Source: Achromobacter xylosoxidans (GTDB lineage Bacteria > Pseudomonadota > Gammaproteobacteria > Burkholderiales > Burkholderiaceae_B). Taken from it: a stretch of 64,000 nt of DNA. Location of the stretch: contig NZ_CP061008.1 in NCBI RefSeq assembly GCF_014490035.1, positions 4,278,001-4,342,000 on the forward strand. The letters run 5' to 3'. How positions within the stretch are numbered: position 1 is the stretch's first letter; each line of letters begins with the position of its first letter. The notes under the pieces were generated by a model, which was not told where the DNA came from, did no database searches, and saw nothing but the letters and a program-made list of their open reading frames with translations. Below, in pieces: positions 17,172 to 25,626 of this stretch. Both the position numbers and the translations under genes were made by a program.

Positions 17172-18530
17172 CTATTGGGCGACCGGGGTGCGCAGGGTCA
17201 CGAACTCTTCGGCCGCCGTGGGATGGATGCCGATGGTCTCGTCGAACACCTGCTTGGTCGCGCCGGCCTTCAGCGCGATGGCGATGCCCTGCACGATCTC
17301 GCCGGCGTCCGGACCGACCATGTGCACGCCCAGCACGCGGTCGGTCTTGGCGTCCACGATCAGCTTCATCAGCGTCTTTTCCTGCGACTCGGTCAGCGTC
17401 AGCTTCATGGGCCGGAAGCGGCTTTCGAACAGCTTGACCTCGTGCCCCGCGGCGCGCGCCTCTTCCGTCGTCATGCCCACCGTGCCGATGTTGGGCAGGC
17501 TGAACACGGCGGTCGGGATCAGCTGGTAGTCGACCTTGCGGTATTCCTCGGGACGGAACAGGCGCCGCGCCACCGCCATGCCTTCGGCCAGCGCCACGGG
17601 CGTCAGCGGCACCCGGCCGATCACGTCACCGATGGCCAGGATGGAAGGCTCGGCCGTGCGGTATTCGTCGTCCACCTCGATGAAGCCGCCCTTGCCCAGC
17701 TTGACCGCCGTGTTCTCCAGGCCCAGGTTGTCCAGCATGGGCCGGCGGCCGGTGGCGTAGAACACGCAATCGGCCTCGACCACGGAACCGTCCTTCAGGG
17801 TGGCGGCCAGCGTGCCGTCGGCCTGCTTGTCGATGCGCGTCACTTCCGAGTTGAAGCGCAGGTCGATGCCCTTTTTCACCAGTTCGTCGCGCAGATGCTC
17901 GCGCACGCCCTGGTCGAAGCCGCGCAGGAACAACGGGCCGCGGTAGACCTGCGTGGTCTGCGCGCCCATGCCGTTGAAAATGGAGGCGAATTCCACGGCG
18001 ATGTAGCCGCCGCCCACCACCAGCACGCGGCGCGGCAGTTCCTTCAGGAAGAAGGCTTCGTTCGAGGTGGTGGCGTGTTCCTTGCCCGGAATGTCCGGCA
18101 CCTGGGGCCAGCCGCCGGTCGCCACCAGGATATGGGCGGCGCTATGGGATTTGCCGTTGATCTCGACCGTGTGCGGATCCAGGATGCGGGCGTGGCCTTC
18201 CAGCAGGGTCACGCCGCTATTGACCAGCAAATTGCGGTAAATGCCGTTAAGACGCTCGATTTCCCGATTCTTGTTCGCAATCAGCGTGGGCCAGTCGAAA
18301 CTGGGCTCGCCGGCGCTCCAGCCGAAACCGCGGGCCTGCTCGAAGTCCTCGCTGTAATGCGCGCCATAGACCAGCAGTTTCTTGGGCACGCAGCCCACGT
18401 TCACGCAGGTGCCGCCCAGGTAGCGGCTTTCCGCCACCGCCACGCGCGCGCCGAAGCCCGCGGCGAAACGCGCCGCGCGCACGCCGCCGGAGCCCGCGCC
18501 GATCACAAACAGATCAAAATCGAATGCCAT
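17172..18530 (-). CDS. gor: Glutathione-disulfide reductase
   Basis: A 452-residue flavoprotein disulfide reductase. It has the FAD loop [11 protein letters not shown] (residues 11-21), the redox-active pair Cys42/Cys47 ([15 protein letters not shown]), the NADP-binding loop [19 protein letters not shown] and the C-terminal base motif [14 protein letters not shown]. Cys spacing, length and the C-terminal motif match glutathione reductase, which regenerates GSH with NADPH in the cytoplasm. The ATG at 18530 is used because the FAD strand follows directly. Trypanothione- or mycothione-type specificity is unlikely in this organism. Confidence 0.92.
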   Translation of the reverse strand: MAFDFDLFVIGAGSGGVRAARFAAGFGARVAVAESRYLGGTCVNVGCVPKKLLVYGAHYSEDFEQARGFGWSAGEPSFDWPTLIANKNREIERLNGIYRNLLVNSGVTLLEGHARILDPHTVEINGKSHSAAHILVATGGWPQVPDIPGKEHATTSNEAFFLKELPRRVLVVGGGYIAVEFASIFNGMGAQTTQVYRGPLFLRGFDQGVREHLRDELVKKGIDLRFNSEVTRIDKQADGTLAATLKDGSVVEADCVFYATGRRPMLDNLGLENTAVKLGKGGFIEVDDEYRTAEPSILAIGDVIGRVPLTPVALAEGMAVARRLFRPEEYRKVDYQLIPTAVFSLPNIGTVGMTTEEARAAGHEVKLFESRFRPMKLTLTESQEKTLMKLIVDAKTDRVLGVHMVGPDAGEIVQGIAIALKAGATKQVFDETIGIHPTAAEEFVTLRTPVAQ

Positions 18531-18701
18531 GGTGTTTCCTTCGCGTCGCCTTGCGGCGCCGCGTTCACTGTCCGGGAAAGCTGTATTTAACACCACCCGG
18601 CGCTGACGCCCGGCCGCGCCCGGTTTGCAGGCGGCCGCGATTGCTATACAGTGGCCCGCAGGCTGGCCGCCGCGCACAGCCCCACCCCTGGAGCAGATCC
18701 C

Positions 18702-19325
18702 ATGTCGCTTGAAACCTGGCTGGCCTTCCTGGGCGCGTCCGCCCTGCTCGTGATGCTGCCCGGCCCCACGATACTCACCGTCATCAGCTACTCCATCGCG
18801 CAAGGCCGGCGCGCCCGCCTGCCGCTGGTGCTGGCGGTGGCGCTGGGCGACTCCACCGCCCTGTTGCTGTCGCTGCTGGGCCTGGGCGCCCTGCTGGCGG
18901 CGTCGGCGTTCTGGTTCACGGCGGTCAAGATCGTGGGCGGCCTGTACTTGCTGTACCTGGGCTTCAAGCTGCTGCGCGCCGGCGTCTCGCCGGCGACGCT
19001 GCCCGCCGCCAGCGCCGCGGGCTCGCGCTGGAAACTGTTCGCCAACACCTATCTGGTGACGGCGCTTAACCCCAAGGGCATCATCTTCTTCGTGGCCTTC
19101 CTGCCGCAGTTCATCGATCCGGCGGGCGACGTGACGCGCCAGCTCTGGATCCTGTCGGCCACCTTCGTCGCCTGCGCCGGCATCAATGCCACGGCCTACG
19201 CCATCTTTGCCGGGTCGGCCCGGCGCCTGCTGGCCTCGCCCCGCGCGCAGCGCGGCTTCAACCTGGGCGGCGGCGCCCTGCTGTCCGCCGCCGGGATCTG
19301 GGCCTTGCTGGCGCGGCGCGTCTAG
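18702..19325 (+). CDS. LysE family translocator
   Basis: A 207-residue exporter with six predicted helices; the hallmark [19 protein letters not shown] lies near the N-terminus, followed by [22 protein letters not shown] in the middle. It is a second LysE-type exporter in the window, only distantly related to the one at 15566. The ATG at 18702 gives a normal family N-terminus ([17 protein letters not shown]). It is convergent with the aceE-type gene, 7 bp away. Confidence 0.88.
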   Translation: MSLETWLAFLGASALLVMLPGPTILTVISYSIAQGRRARLPLVLAVALGDSTALLLSLLGLGALLAASAFWFTAVKIVGGLYLLYLGFKLLRAGVSPATLPAASAAGSRWKLFANTYLVTALNPKGIIFFVAFLPQFIDPAGDVTRQLWILSATFVACAGINATAYAIFAGSARRLLASPRAQRGFNLGGGALLSAAGIWALLARRV

Positions 19326-19332
19326 CCTGCCC

Positions 19333-21996
19333 CTAGGGCCGCGCCGCGGACACGGCCTCCGGGTCGATGCCGTAGCGGGCGATGGCGTCCGCCGCGCAGT
19401 CGCGCGGCATCAGCCCGTCGTCCGCCAGCGCCTTCAGGGCCGCCAACGCGATGTGATGCCGGTCCACCTCGAAGTAGGCGCGCAAGGCCGTCCGCGTGTC
19501 GGACCGGCCAAAGCCGTCGGTGCCCAGCGTGACGTAACGGCGGTCCTGCATGAACGGGCGTATCTGTTCGGCCACCGTCTTCATGTAGTCGGTGGCCGCC
19601 ACCACCGGCCCCTCGCTGTCCGCCAGGACCGTTTCCGCGTAGCCGCGGCGCCTGTCCTCCAGCGGATGCAGGCGGCTCCAGCGTTCTGCCTCCTGGCCGT
19701 CGCGGCCCAGTTCCGAATAGCTGGTCACGCTCCAGACGTCGGCCGCCACGCCGAAGTCCTGACGCAGCAGATCGGCCGCCGCCAGCGTTTCGCCCAGGAT
19801 GGCGCCGCTGCCCAGCAACTGCACCCGCAACGCGCCATCGCCGCCGTCGCGCAGGCGGTACATGCCGCGCAGGATGCCTTCCTCGGCGCCTTGCGGCATG
19901 GGCGGATGCGCGGTCTTCTCGTTGATCAGCGTCAAGTAGTAGAAGACGTCTTCTTCGTCCTGGTACATGCGGCGCATGCCGTCCTGCACGATCACCGCGA
20001 TCTCGTAGGCGTAGGCCGGGTCGTAGGCCACGCATGAGGGGATGACCGAAGCCAGCACGTGGCTGTGGCCGTCGTCATGCTGCAGGCCCTCGCCTTCCAG
20101 CGTGGTGCGTCCGGAGGTCGCGCCCAGCAGGAAGCCGCGCGCGCGGATGTCGCCCGCCGCCCAGGCCAGGTCGCCCACGCGCTGGAAGCCGAACATGGAA
20201 TAGAAAATGTAGAACGGAATCGTCGCCACGCCGTGCGTGCTGTGTGCGGTGGCGGCCGCGATCCACGAGGCCATCGCGCCCGATTCGTTGATGCCTTCCT
20301 GCAGGATCTGGCCGCGCCGGTCTTCGCGGTAGACGCTCAGCTGGTCGGCGTCCTGCGGCGTGTACAGCTGCCCCACGTGCGAATAAATGCCCACCTGCCG
20401 GAACATGCCGTCCATGCCGAAGGTGCGCGACTCGTCGGGCACGATGGGCACCACGCGCTGGCCGATGGCCGGGTCCTTGAGCAATTGCGCCAGCACCCGC
20501 ACGAAGGCCATGGTGGTCGAGAACTCGCGGCCGTCGCTGCCCTTCAGGTGCGCGGCGAAAGCCTCCAGCGGCGGCGTGGCCAACGGGCCGGGCCCGGCCG
20601 GCCGCCGCGGCAGATGGCCGCCCGCGCGCGCGATCGCGGCGTCGAAATAGGTACGTTCGGCGCTGCCGGGCGCGGGCTTGATGTAGGGAATCTGTTCCAG
20701 CAGATCGTCGGGGACCGGGATGGAGAAGCGGTCGCGAAAGGCGCGCACCGCCGGGTCCGCCATCTTCTTCTGCTGGTGGTTGGTGTTGGCCGCCTCGCCC
20801 GCCGCGCCCATGCCATAGCCCTTGACGGTCTTGGCCAGGATGACGGTGGGCTGGCCGCGATGGGCCAGCGCCGTGGCGTAGGCGGCATAGATCTTGGCCG
20901 GATCGTGGCCGCCACGGTTCAGCGCGCCGATCTCTTCATCGCTCAGGTGCGCCACGCGCTCCAGCAGCACCGGGTCCGCGCCGAAGAAATGTTCGCGCAC
21001 GTAGGCGCCGCCGCGCGCCTTGAACACCTGGTACTCGCCGTCCACGCACTGCATCATGCGCCGGCGCAGGCGGCCGTCGTGGTCCTGGGCCAAGAGCGCA
21101 TCCCAGCCGGCTCCCCAGATCACCTTGATGACGTTCCAGCCGGCGCCGCGGTACACGCTTTCCAGTTCCTGGATGATCTTGGCGTTGCCGCGCACCGGAC
21201 CGTCCAGGCGCTGCAGGTTGCAGTTCACCACGAAGATCAGGTTGTCCAGTTTTTCGCGCCCGGCCATCGCCACCGCCGCCAGCGTCTCCGGCTGGTCCTG
21301 TTCGCCGTCGCCCAGAAAGCCCCATACCTTGCGGCCCTGCGCGGGGATCAGCTCGCGGTCTTCCAGGTAGCGCATGTAGCGCGCCTGGTAGGCGGCCATC
21401 AGCGGCCCCAGGCCCATCGACACGGTCGGGAACTGCCAGAACCCGGGCATGGTGCGCGGATGCGGATAGGACGCCAGTCCGCCGCCGGCCGTCTCGCGCC
21501 GGAAGCGATCGAGTTCTTCCTCGGAAATGCGGCCTTCCAGATAGGCGCGCGCATAGATGCCGGGCGCGGAGTGGCCCTGGATGTACAGCATGTCGCCCAG
21601 AAAATCCGGCGTGGCCGCGCGGAAGAAATGGCGAAAGCCGGTTTCGTACAAGGTCGTGGCCGAGGCGTAGGTCGCGATGTGTCCGCCCACGCCCGAGGTC
21701 TTGCCCGCGCGCAGCACCATGGCCATGGCGTTCCAGCGCAGATAGGCGTCCAGCCGCAGCTCGATGCCCATGTCGCCCGGGAACAGCCCCTGGTCCGCCG
21801 GCCGGATGGTGTTCACGTAGGGCGTGGCGTTCGGCGCGGCGTAGCCGCCGTGGCCGGCGCGGTCCTGGCCGATCAATTGGTCCAGCAAATAGTGGGTGCG
21901 TGGCCGGCCCTCGTGGGCCAGCACGGCCTGCATGGCCTCCAGCCATTCCTGGGTTTCCTGCGGATCGGCGTCGGTCGGTTCTATCGGGGTGTCCAT
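19333..21996 (-). CDS. aceE: Pyruvate dehydrogenase E1 component, homodimeric type
   Basis: An 887-residue protein of the homodimeric E1 family, which uses thiamine diphosphate to decarboxylate pyruvate and acetylate the lipoyl group of E2. The ThDP/Mg motif runs from [13 protein letters not shown] to [14 protein letters not shown], and the central [22 protein letters not shown] loop is typical. The start at 21996 has a strong AGGAGGA site 6-7 bp before it. No aceF or lpd gene is adjacent, unlike the usual pdh operon, so this may be a second E1 used under special conditions. Three TGCAATTGCA-type boxes lie just upstream. Confidence 0.92.
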   Translation of the reverse strand: MDTPIEPTDADPQETQEWLEAMQAVLAHEGRPRTHYLLDQLIGQDRAGHGGYAAPNATPYVNTIRPADQGLFPGDMGIELRLDAYLRWNAMAMVLRAGKTSGVGGHIATYASATTLYETGFRHFFRAATPDFLGDMLYIQGHSAPGIYARAYLEGRISEEELDRFRRETAGGGLASYPHPRTMPGFWQFPTVSMGLGPLMAAYQARYMRYLEDRELIPAQGRKVWGFLGDGEQDQPETLAAVAMAGREKLDNLIFVVNCNLQRLDGPVRGNAKIIQELESVYRGAGWNVIKVIWGAGWDALLAQDHDGRLRRRMMQCVDGEYQVFKARGGAYVREHFFGADPVLLERVAHLSDEEIGALNRGGHDPAKIYAAYATALAHRGQPTVILAKTVKGYGMGAAGEAANTNHQQKKMADPAVRAFRDRFSIPVPDDLLEQIPYIKPAPGSAERTYFDAAIARAGGHLPRRPAGPGPLATPPLEAFAAHLKGSDGREFSTTMAFVRVLAQLLKDPAIGQRVVPIVPDESRTFGMDGMFRQVGIYSHVGQLYTPQDADQLSVYREDRRGQILQEGINESGAMASWIAAATAHSTHGVATIPFYIFYSMFGFQRVGDLAWAAGDIRARGFLLGATSGRTTLEGEGLQHDDGHSHVLASVIPSCVAYDPAYAYEIAVIVQDGMRRMYQDEEDVFYYLTLINEKTAHPPMPQGAEEGILRGMYRLRDGGDGALRVQLLGSGAILGETLAAADLLRQDFGVAADVWSVTSYSELGRDGQEAERWSRLHPLEDRRRGYAETVLADSEGPVVAATDYMKTVAEQIRPFMQDRRYVTLGTDGFGRSDTRTALRAYFEVDRHHIALAALKALADDGLMPRDCAADAIARYGIDPEAVSAARP

Positions 21997-22063
21997 GGCG
22001 TCCTCCTGGTGGGCGCGAAGGCGGCATCCCGGTGTACGGCCGCCGTCATTTCGCATCGTGAAT

Positions 22064-22122
22064 TGCAATTGCATCATGTGCAATTGCAATCGCATGGAGG
22101 ATTCTTAATAATTGCAAGTGCA
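22064..22122. promoter_or_regulatory. Three TGCAATTGCA-type operator boxes upstream of aceE
   Basis: TGCAATTGCA occurs exactly at 22064-22073 and 22079-22088 (15 bp apart), and a third, near-identical TGCAAGTGCA at 22113-22122. All are self-complementary or nearly so and lie in an AT-rich stretch 70-130 bp upstream of the aceE ATG. The repetition of one palindrome in a promoter region is typical of a cooperative repressor. It does not match the PdhR site AATTGGTNNNACCAATT. The regulator is unknown. Confidence 0.5.
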
Positions 22123-22155
22123 ACTATTAATCCGCCCGCCCGCCGCGCGCGGCGG

Positions 22156-22482
22156 CTAGCGGGACGCGGCCATCATGAATTCCACCGCGGCCCTGAGCGT
22201 GGGCTCGTCCGCCGATGAGCCGCCGCGCGGCGGCATCGCGCCCTTGCCTTTGAGCACGGTCGCCAACAGCGCGTCCGCTCCCTGCGCGATGAATGGCGAC
22301 CAGGCCTGCTTGTCACCCAGCCTGGGCGCGTTGGCGACCCCGCTGGCGTGGCACACGACACAGGCGGACTTGTAGAGTTTTTCTCCGGCAGGGTTGATGG
22401 CGGCCAGCGACTCGGCGCCCGCTTGCGGGACGGGCAGGCTGGCCAGCGCGGCGGCGAACGCGATTCGATAAAGCGAGGACAT
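22156..22482 (-). CDS. Small c-type cytochrome, periplasmic
   Basis: A 108-residue class I cytochrome with a signal peptide (cleavage after about residue 23, PQAGA). The single haem site is Cys41-x2-Cys44-His45 (CVVCHASG) and the distal ligand is probably Met83 in GAMPPRGG. It resembles cytochrome c5-type electron carriers. It lies 82 bp downstream of nirK on the same strand, so it is a plausible electron donor to the nitrite reductase, though a dyad lies between them. Confidence 0.87.
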   Translation of the reverse strand: MSSLYRIAFAAALASLPVPQAGAESLAAINPAGEKLYKSACVVCHASGVANAPRLGDKQAWSPFIAQGADALLATVLKGKGAMPPRGGSSADEPTLRAAVEFMMAASR

Positions 22483-22538
22483 GGAATGGCTCCGGAAGGA
22501 AAATGCGTGACGGCGTGGCGGACCGATACGGGCAAGGC

Positions 22539-22571
22539 GCGCTGAGCGCGCCCTGCCGCAGCGCTCAGCGC
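22539..22571 (-). terminator. Hairpin at the nirK 3' end
   Basis: An exact 11-bp inverted repeat, GCGCTGAGCGC and its complement GCGCTCAGCGC, with an 11-nt loop spans the nirK stop codon and the following bases. It could end or attenuate transcription between nirK and the cytochrome gene. No T-run follows, so a Rho-independent terminator is uncertain; the left arm can also form an alternative hairpin GGCGCGC-TGA-GCGCGCC. Confidence 0.4.
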
Positions 22572-23647
22572 GGGATCGGACCCGGCGCCTTGATCTGCTT
22601 CATCAGGTCGTCATTCCATTTACCCTCGACCTTGATATGCCCGGCTGCGCCCAGTTCGAAGGCCTCGATCAGGTTGTGGTTCAGGTAGGCGTACACGCCG
22701 GGCTGCTTGAAGGTGTAGAGCGCGGCGCCCGCCGAGCCGCCGCGAATGAACCAGGTCTCCAGGTCCTTTTGCGGCGGATTGGCGAACTTGCCGGTTTCCC
22801 AGACCCAGTCGCCATGGCCGCCGATCAGATGCGGGCGCGTGTCGCGATTGGCCTGCGAATGGATCAGCAGCACCGTCTCGCCGACCTTGGCCGTGAGCGC
22901 GTTCGCCCCCGTCAAGGCCCCGACCTTGCCATTGAAGACGATATGCGATGGCGTCAGCGTGCGCATGACTTCGACCGTGTCGCCATAGCTTTCCGCCAAG
23001 GTCGCGTAGTCCTTGTACTTGCCGTTCGCGTCCTTGGGGATGTACAGGTCGAACTCGCCTATCGTGTAGGCGCGGTCGTAGCGCAGCGGCTTGCCCTGCG
23101 GATCCTTCAGGCCGTCGCGCGGCAGCACCATCAGCGTGCCGCTCATGCCCGCCACCACGTGCCAGGGCACCATGCCTTCGGGCGCACAGTGGTAGACGAA
23201 GGTGCCGCTGCGGTCCGCCTTGAAGCGCAGCGTGGCCTGCTCGCCCGGGTTCACGTTGGTGAGCTTGGCCCCGCCCAGCGCGCCGGTGGCGGCATGGAAA
23301 TCCACGTTGTGCGGCATGGCGTTGGTGGCCGGATTGACCAGGGTCAGCTCGACATAATCGCCTTCGTGCACCACCAGGGTAGGACCGGGCATGGATCCGT
23401 CGAACGTCATTGCCTGCAAGGTCGTGCCCTTGTCATCGATGACCATCTTCTTTTCTTCGATGGTCATCGTGAATTCGATCACCTTGGGGCCCGAACGGGC
23501 CACCTGCTCATGCGGGTGGACCATGGGCGGGGCGACCAGCGCAACCTTGGCGCGTTCCAGCTGATCGGCGTTCTGGGCGGCGGCTGGGCCGCCCGCCATC
23601 GCTGCGATCAATGCCATGGCAAGCAAGGTGGGGCGCAAAGCGTTCAT
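22565..23647 (-). CDS. nirK: Copper-containing nitrite reductase NirK
   Basis: A 360-residue periplasmic enzyme reducing nitrite to NO, with a signal peptide ending near residue 24 (AGGPAAA). Type 1 copper ligands are His113, Cys154, His163 and Met168; type 2 ligands are His118, His153 and His324. The catalytic Asp116 (HNVDFH) and the active-site histidine in PSHIVFNG are also present, so the enzyme should be active. The ATG at 23647 has AGGAG just upstream. The gene is divergent from a Crp/Fnr regulator, and a dyad TTTGC-N6-GCAAA lies between them. Confidence 0.97.
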   Translation of the reverse strand: MNALRPTLLAMALIAAMAGGPAAAQNADQLERAKVALVAPPMVHPHEQVARSGPKVIEFTMTIEEKKMVIDDKGTTLQAMTFDGSMPGPTLVVHEGDYVELTLVNPATNAMPHNVDFHAATGALGGAKLTNVNPGEQATLRFKADRSGTFVYHCAPEGMVPWHVVAGMSGTLMVLPRDGLKDPQGKPLRYDRAYTIGEFDLYIPKDANGKYKDYATLAESYGDTVEVMRTLTPSHIVFNGKVGALTGANALTAKVGETVLLIHSQANRDTRPHLIGGHGDWVWETGKFANPPQKDLETWFIRGGSAGAALYTFKQPGVYAYLNHNLIEAFELGAAGHIKVEGKWNDDLMKQIKAPGPIPR

Positions 23648-23723
23648 GTGCAACTCCTGTTCGGGTTTCTGCAACGCCGAGTCTGTCGGCGGTTCCATTG
23701 AAGGCCGGGCATCGCTCGCGTTC

Positions 23724-23739
23724 TTTGCTGTAGCGCAAA
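23724..23739. promoter_or_regulatory. Crp/Fnr-type dyad between nirK and its regulator gene
   Basis: TTTGCTGTAGCGCAAA is a perfect inverted repeat with the TTG-N8-CAA core and spacing of FNR/DNR-type sites. It lies 77 bp upstream of the nirK ATG and 64 bp upstream of the divergent Crp/Fnr gene, an ideal place for joint control. The half-site TTTGC differs from the usual TTGAT, so the exact regulator is inferred. Confidence 0.55.
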
Positions 23740-23803
23740 CTTCGAACCAACCCGCGGCCCGGCGCGCATTGCCGCTGCGCGGATGCGATGTCACCATCGG
23801 GGC

Positions 23804-24628
23804 ATGGACCCTCCACACGCTTCCGGGCGGCCTGCGGCCTCGTCGCCCCTGTGCCATGCCCTGCTCCGCAACCTGGATCTGTTCAGGCCCTTGTCCGATG
23901 CGCAGCTGGACGCCGCGCTGCGCGGCGCGCTGCCCTGCCGCCTGGAGGCCGGCGCATTGGCCTATCGCCAGGGCGCCGCGGCCGCGCACTTTTTCGTGCT
24001 GCTGCATGGCTGTCTAAAGGTGGCGCAGCTGACGCCGGAGGGCGAACAAGTCGTGGTGCGCTACGTCCATCCCGGCGACCTGTTCGGGCTGGCCTGCGCC
24101 ATGCGGCAGCCCTGCTATCCCGCCACCGTGCAGGCGGTGCAGGAAAGCGTCTGCCTGGCGTGGCCGGCCGCGGCCTGGGAACGCTTCATCGCCTGCCATC
24201 CCCAGCTGGGCGCGGCCGCGCTGCAGACCATGGGGCAGCGCCTGCAGGACGCCCACGTCCGCATCCAGGAACTGTCCACCGACGAAGTCGAACAGCGCGT
24301 GGCGCGCGCCATCCTGAGGCTGGTGCAGCAATCCGGCCAGCCCATGCAGGACGGCATCGGCATCGGCTTTCCCATCACCCGCCAGGACATCGCCGAAATG
24401 ACCGGCACCACCCTGCACACGGTCAGCCGGCTGCTCAGCGACTGGAAGCAGCGCGGCATCGTCTCGGCCGGACGCAAGCGCGTGGTGCTGCGCTCGCCCG
24501 CCGCGCTGGCCCGCCTGGGCGAGCACGCCGCGCCCGCCGTGGACTGTTCGGCCTGCCTGTCCTGCCGCCAGGGATCGCCGGCCGCGGACGAGGCCTGCGA
24601 CGCGAGCGCCGAGCTGGCCGGCGCATAG
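23804..24628 (+). CDS. Crp/Fnr family regulator with C-terminal cysteine cluster
   Basis: A 274-residue regulator with a cyclic-nucleotide-binding-like fold (residues about 25-145) and a Crp-type helix-turn-helix ([24 protein letters not shown]). It lacks the N-terminal cysteines of E. coli Fnr. Instead the tail has Cys248-x2-Cys251-x2-Cys254 and Cys265, possible iron-sulfur ligands, after the DNA-binding domain. Placed divergent to nirK, it probably controls nitrite/NO respiration. I use the ATG at 23804; an in-frame ATG at 23783 would add seven residues. It is convergent with nirV. Confidence 0.88.
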   Translation: MDPPHASGRPAASSPLCHALLRNLDLFRPLSDAQLDAALRGALPCRLEAGALAYRQGAAAAHFFVLLHGCLKVAQLTPEGEQVVVRYVHPGDLFGLACAMRQPCYPATVQAVQESVCLAWPAAAWERFIACHPQLGAAALQTMGQRLQDAHVRIQELSTDEVEQRVARAILRLVQQSGQPMQDGIGIGFPITRQDIAEMTGTTLHTVSRLLSDWKQRGIVSAGRKRVVLRSPAALARLGEHAAPAVDCSACLSCRQGSPAADEACDASAELAGA

Positions 24629-24645
24629 CGCGCATGCAACGCGGC

Positions 24646-25470
24646 CTAGCCGGGTTCCAGCACCAGCCGCAGACCCAGGTTCGCCGGCGGCACACCTACC
24701 GAACACGCCCCGCCCTTGGGATCGCGGATGAAGTCGGGCAGATAGGCGATGTGCCTGCCCGCCGCGACGCGTATGCCGCAGTTGCGGCTTTCCTGCTCCT
24801 GCGCAGCGGTGACGCTTGCGCCATCGCGCAGCCCGTCCAGCACGCGCCGCGCATGGCAATCGTCAGTCCAGTCCCACACGCTGCCCGCCATGTCCATCAG
24901 GCCGGCACGATTGCGGCCGTAGGCCCCAAAGGTCCGCACCGTGGCGTCGCCCTGCGCGCCGCGGCGGCTCTGCTGCTCGTATTCCGCCAGCCAGCGCTGC
25001 GCGGGGTCGCTGCCGCCAGGCAAGGCCGGCAAGGCTTCCTCGCGATAGGCTTCGCCCGCCGCGTAGACCCATTCCGCATAGCTGGGCAGGCGCAGGCGCC
25101 TGCCGGTGCGCTCGGACAGCCAGGCGGCATAGGCGGACGCGTCGGTCCAGCTGATGCCCACCGCCGGCAGGTCGGGCGCAGCCGCCTGGCGCTGTGCGGG
25201 GTCCAGCGGCTTGCAGCCGCCGGCGCGCACGCAGGCCGCGTAGTCGGCCTGGCTGACCTGCCGCGTCATGATGGCCAGGCCATCCGGGTAGCGCGCGCTG
25301 CGGGGCGCGGGCGTGGCGGGATAGCCGTTGCGCAGCGCCTCGCCCGGCGGCACGTAGCTCACCTCGCCCGGCGGCAGGCGCGTGATTTCCGGCAAAGCCA
25401 AGCGGGCCCCGTCCTGGGGCCCGCAAGCGGTCAACAGCAATAGAACAATGACGGTCGGCAGGATGCGCAT
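24646..25470 (-). CDS. nirV: NirV-like lipoprotein, formylglycine-generating (SUMF1) fold
   Basis: A 274-residue protein with a lipoprotein signal (MRILPTVIVLLLLTAC, lipid cysteine at residue 16) followed by a SUMF1/FGE-sulfatase domain: AVGISWTDASAYAAWLSERTGRRLRLPSYAEW, then GSVWDWTDDC and a C-terminal NLGLRLVLEPG. NirV proteins are encoded beside nirK in many denitrifiers, but their job is not settled; maturation or electron supply have been proposed. It lies downstream of norB on the same strand. The catalytic cysteines of true FGE are not evident. Confidence 0.82.
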   Translation of the reverse strand: MRILPTVIVLLLLTACGPQDGARLALPEITRLPPGEVSYVPPGEALRNGYPATPAPRSARYPDGLAIMTRQVSQADYAACVRAGGCKPLDPAQRQAAAPDLPAVGISWTDASAYAAWLSERTGRRLRLPSYAEWVYAAGEAYREEALPALPGGSDPAQRWLAEYEQQSRRGAQGDATVRTFGAYGRNRAGLMDMAGSVWDWTDDCHARRVLDGLRDGASVTAAQEQESRNCGIRVAAGRHIAYLPDFIRDPKGGACSVGVPPANLGLRLVLEPG

Positions 25471-25537
25471 GCGGCGGTGCTCCGGAATGCCCGCGCCGGT
25501 CGGGCGCGGGCTGGATTCCATTGGACCGGCTGCGGCG

Positions 25538-25571
25538 GCCGGGCTCTTTGCGCTGAAGCAAAGAGCCCGGC
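25538..25571 (-). terminator. Perfect 14-bp hairpin between norB and nirV
   Basis: GCCGGGCTCTTTGC and its exact complement flank a 6-nt loop, 56 bp after the norB stop and 68 bp before the nirV start. The stem is strong enough to pause or end transcription, but no T-run follows on the minus strand. Its inner part reads TTTGC-N6-GCAAA (25547-25562), the same motif as the nirK dyad, so it may also be a regulator site for nirV. Confidence 0.5.
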
Positions 25572-25626
25572 GCTTGCCTGGCGTCCTGCCGCGCAAGCGT
25601 GCGCCACGCCTGCGCGGGACGGGACG

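Noticed and set aside
22064..22122. PdhR operator in front of aceE
   Set aside because: The repeated box TGCAATTGCA does not fit AATTGGTNNNACCAATT.
22483..22564. A separate promoter or small gene between nirK and the cytochrome gene
   Set aside because: The gap of 82 bp shows only hairpin-forming GC sequence; no start codon with ribosome site and no -10/-35 pair is visible.
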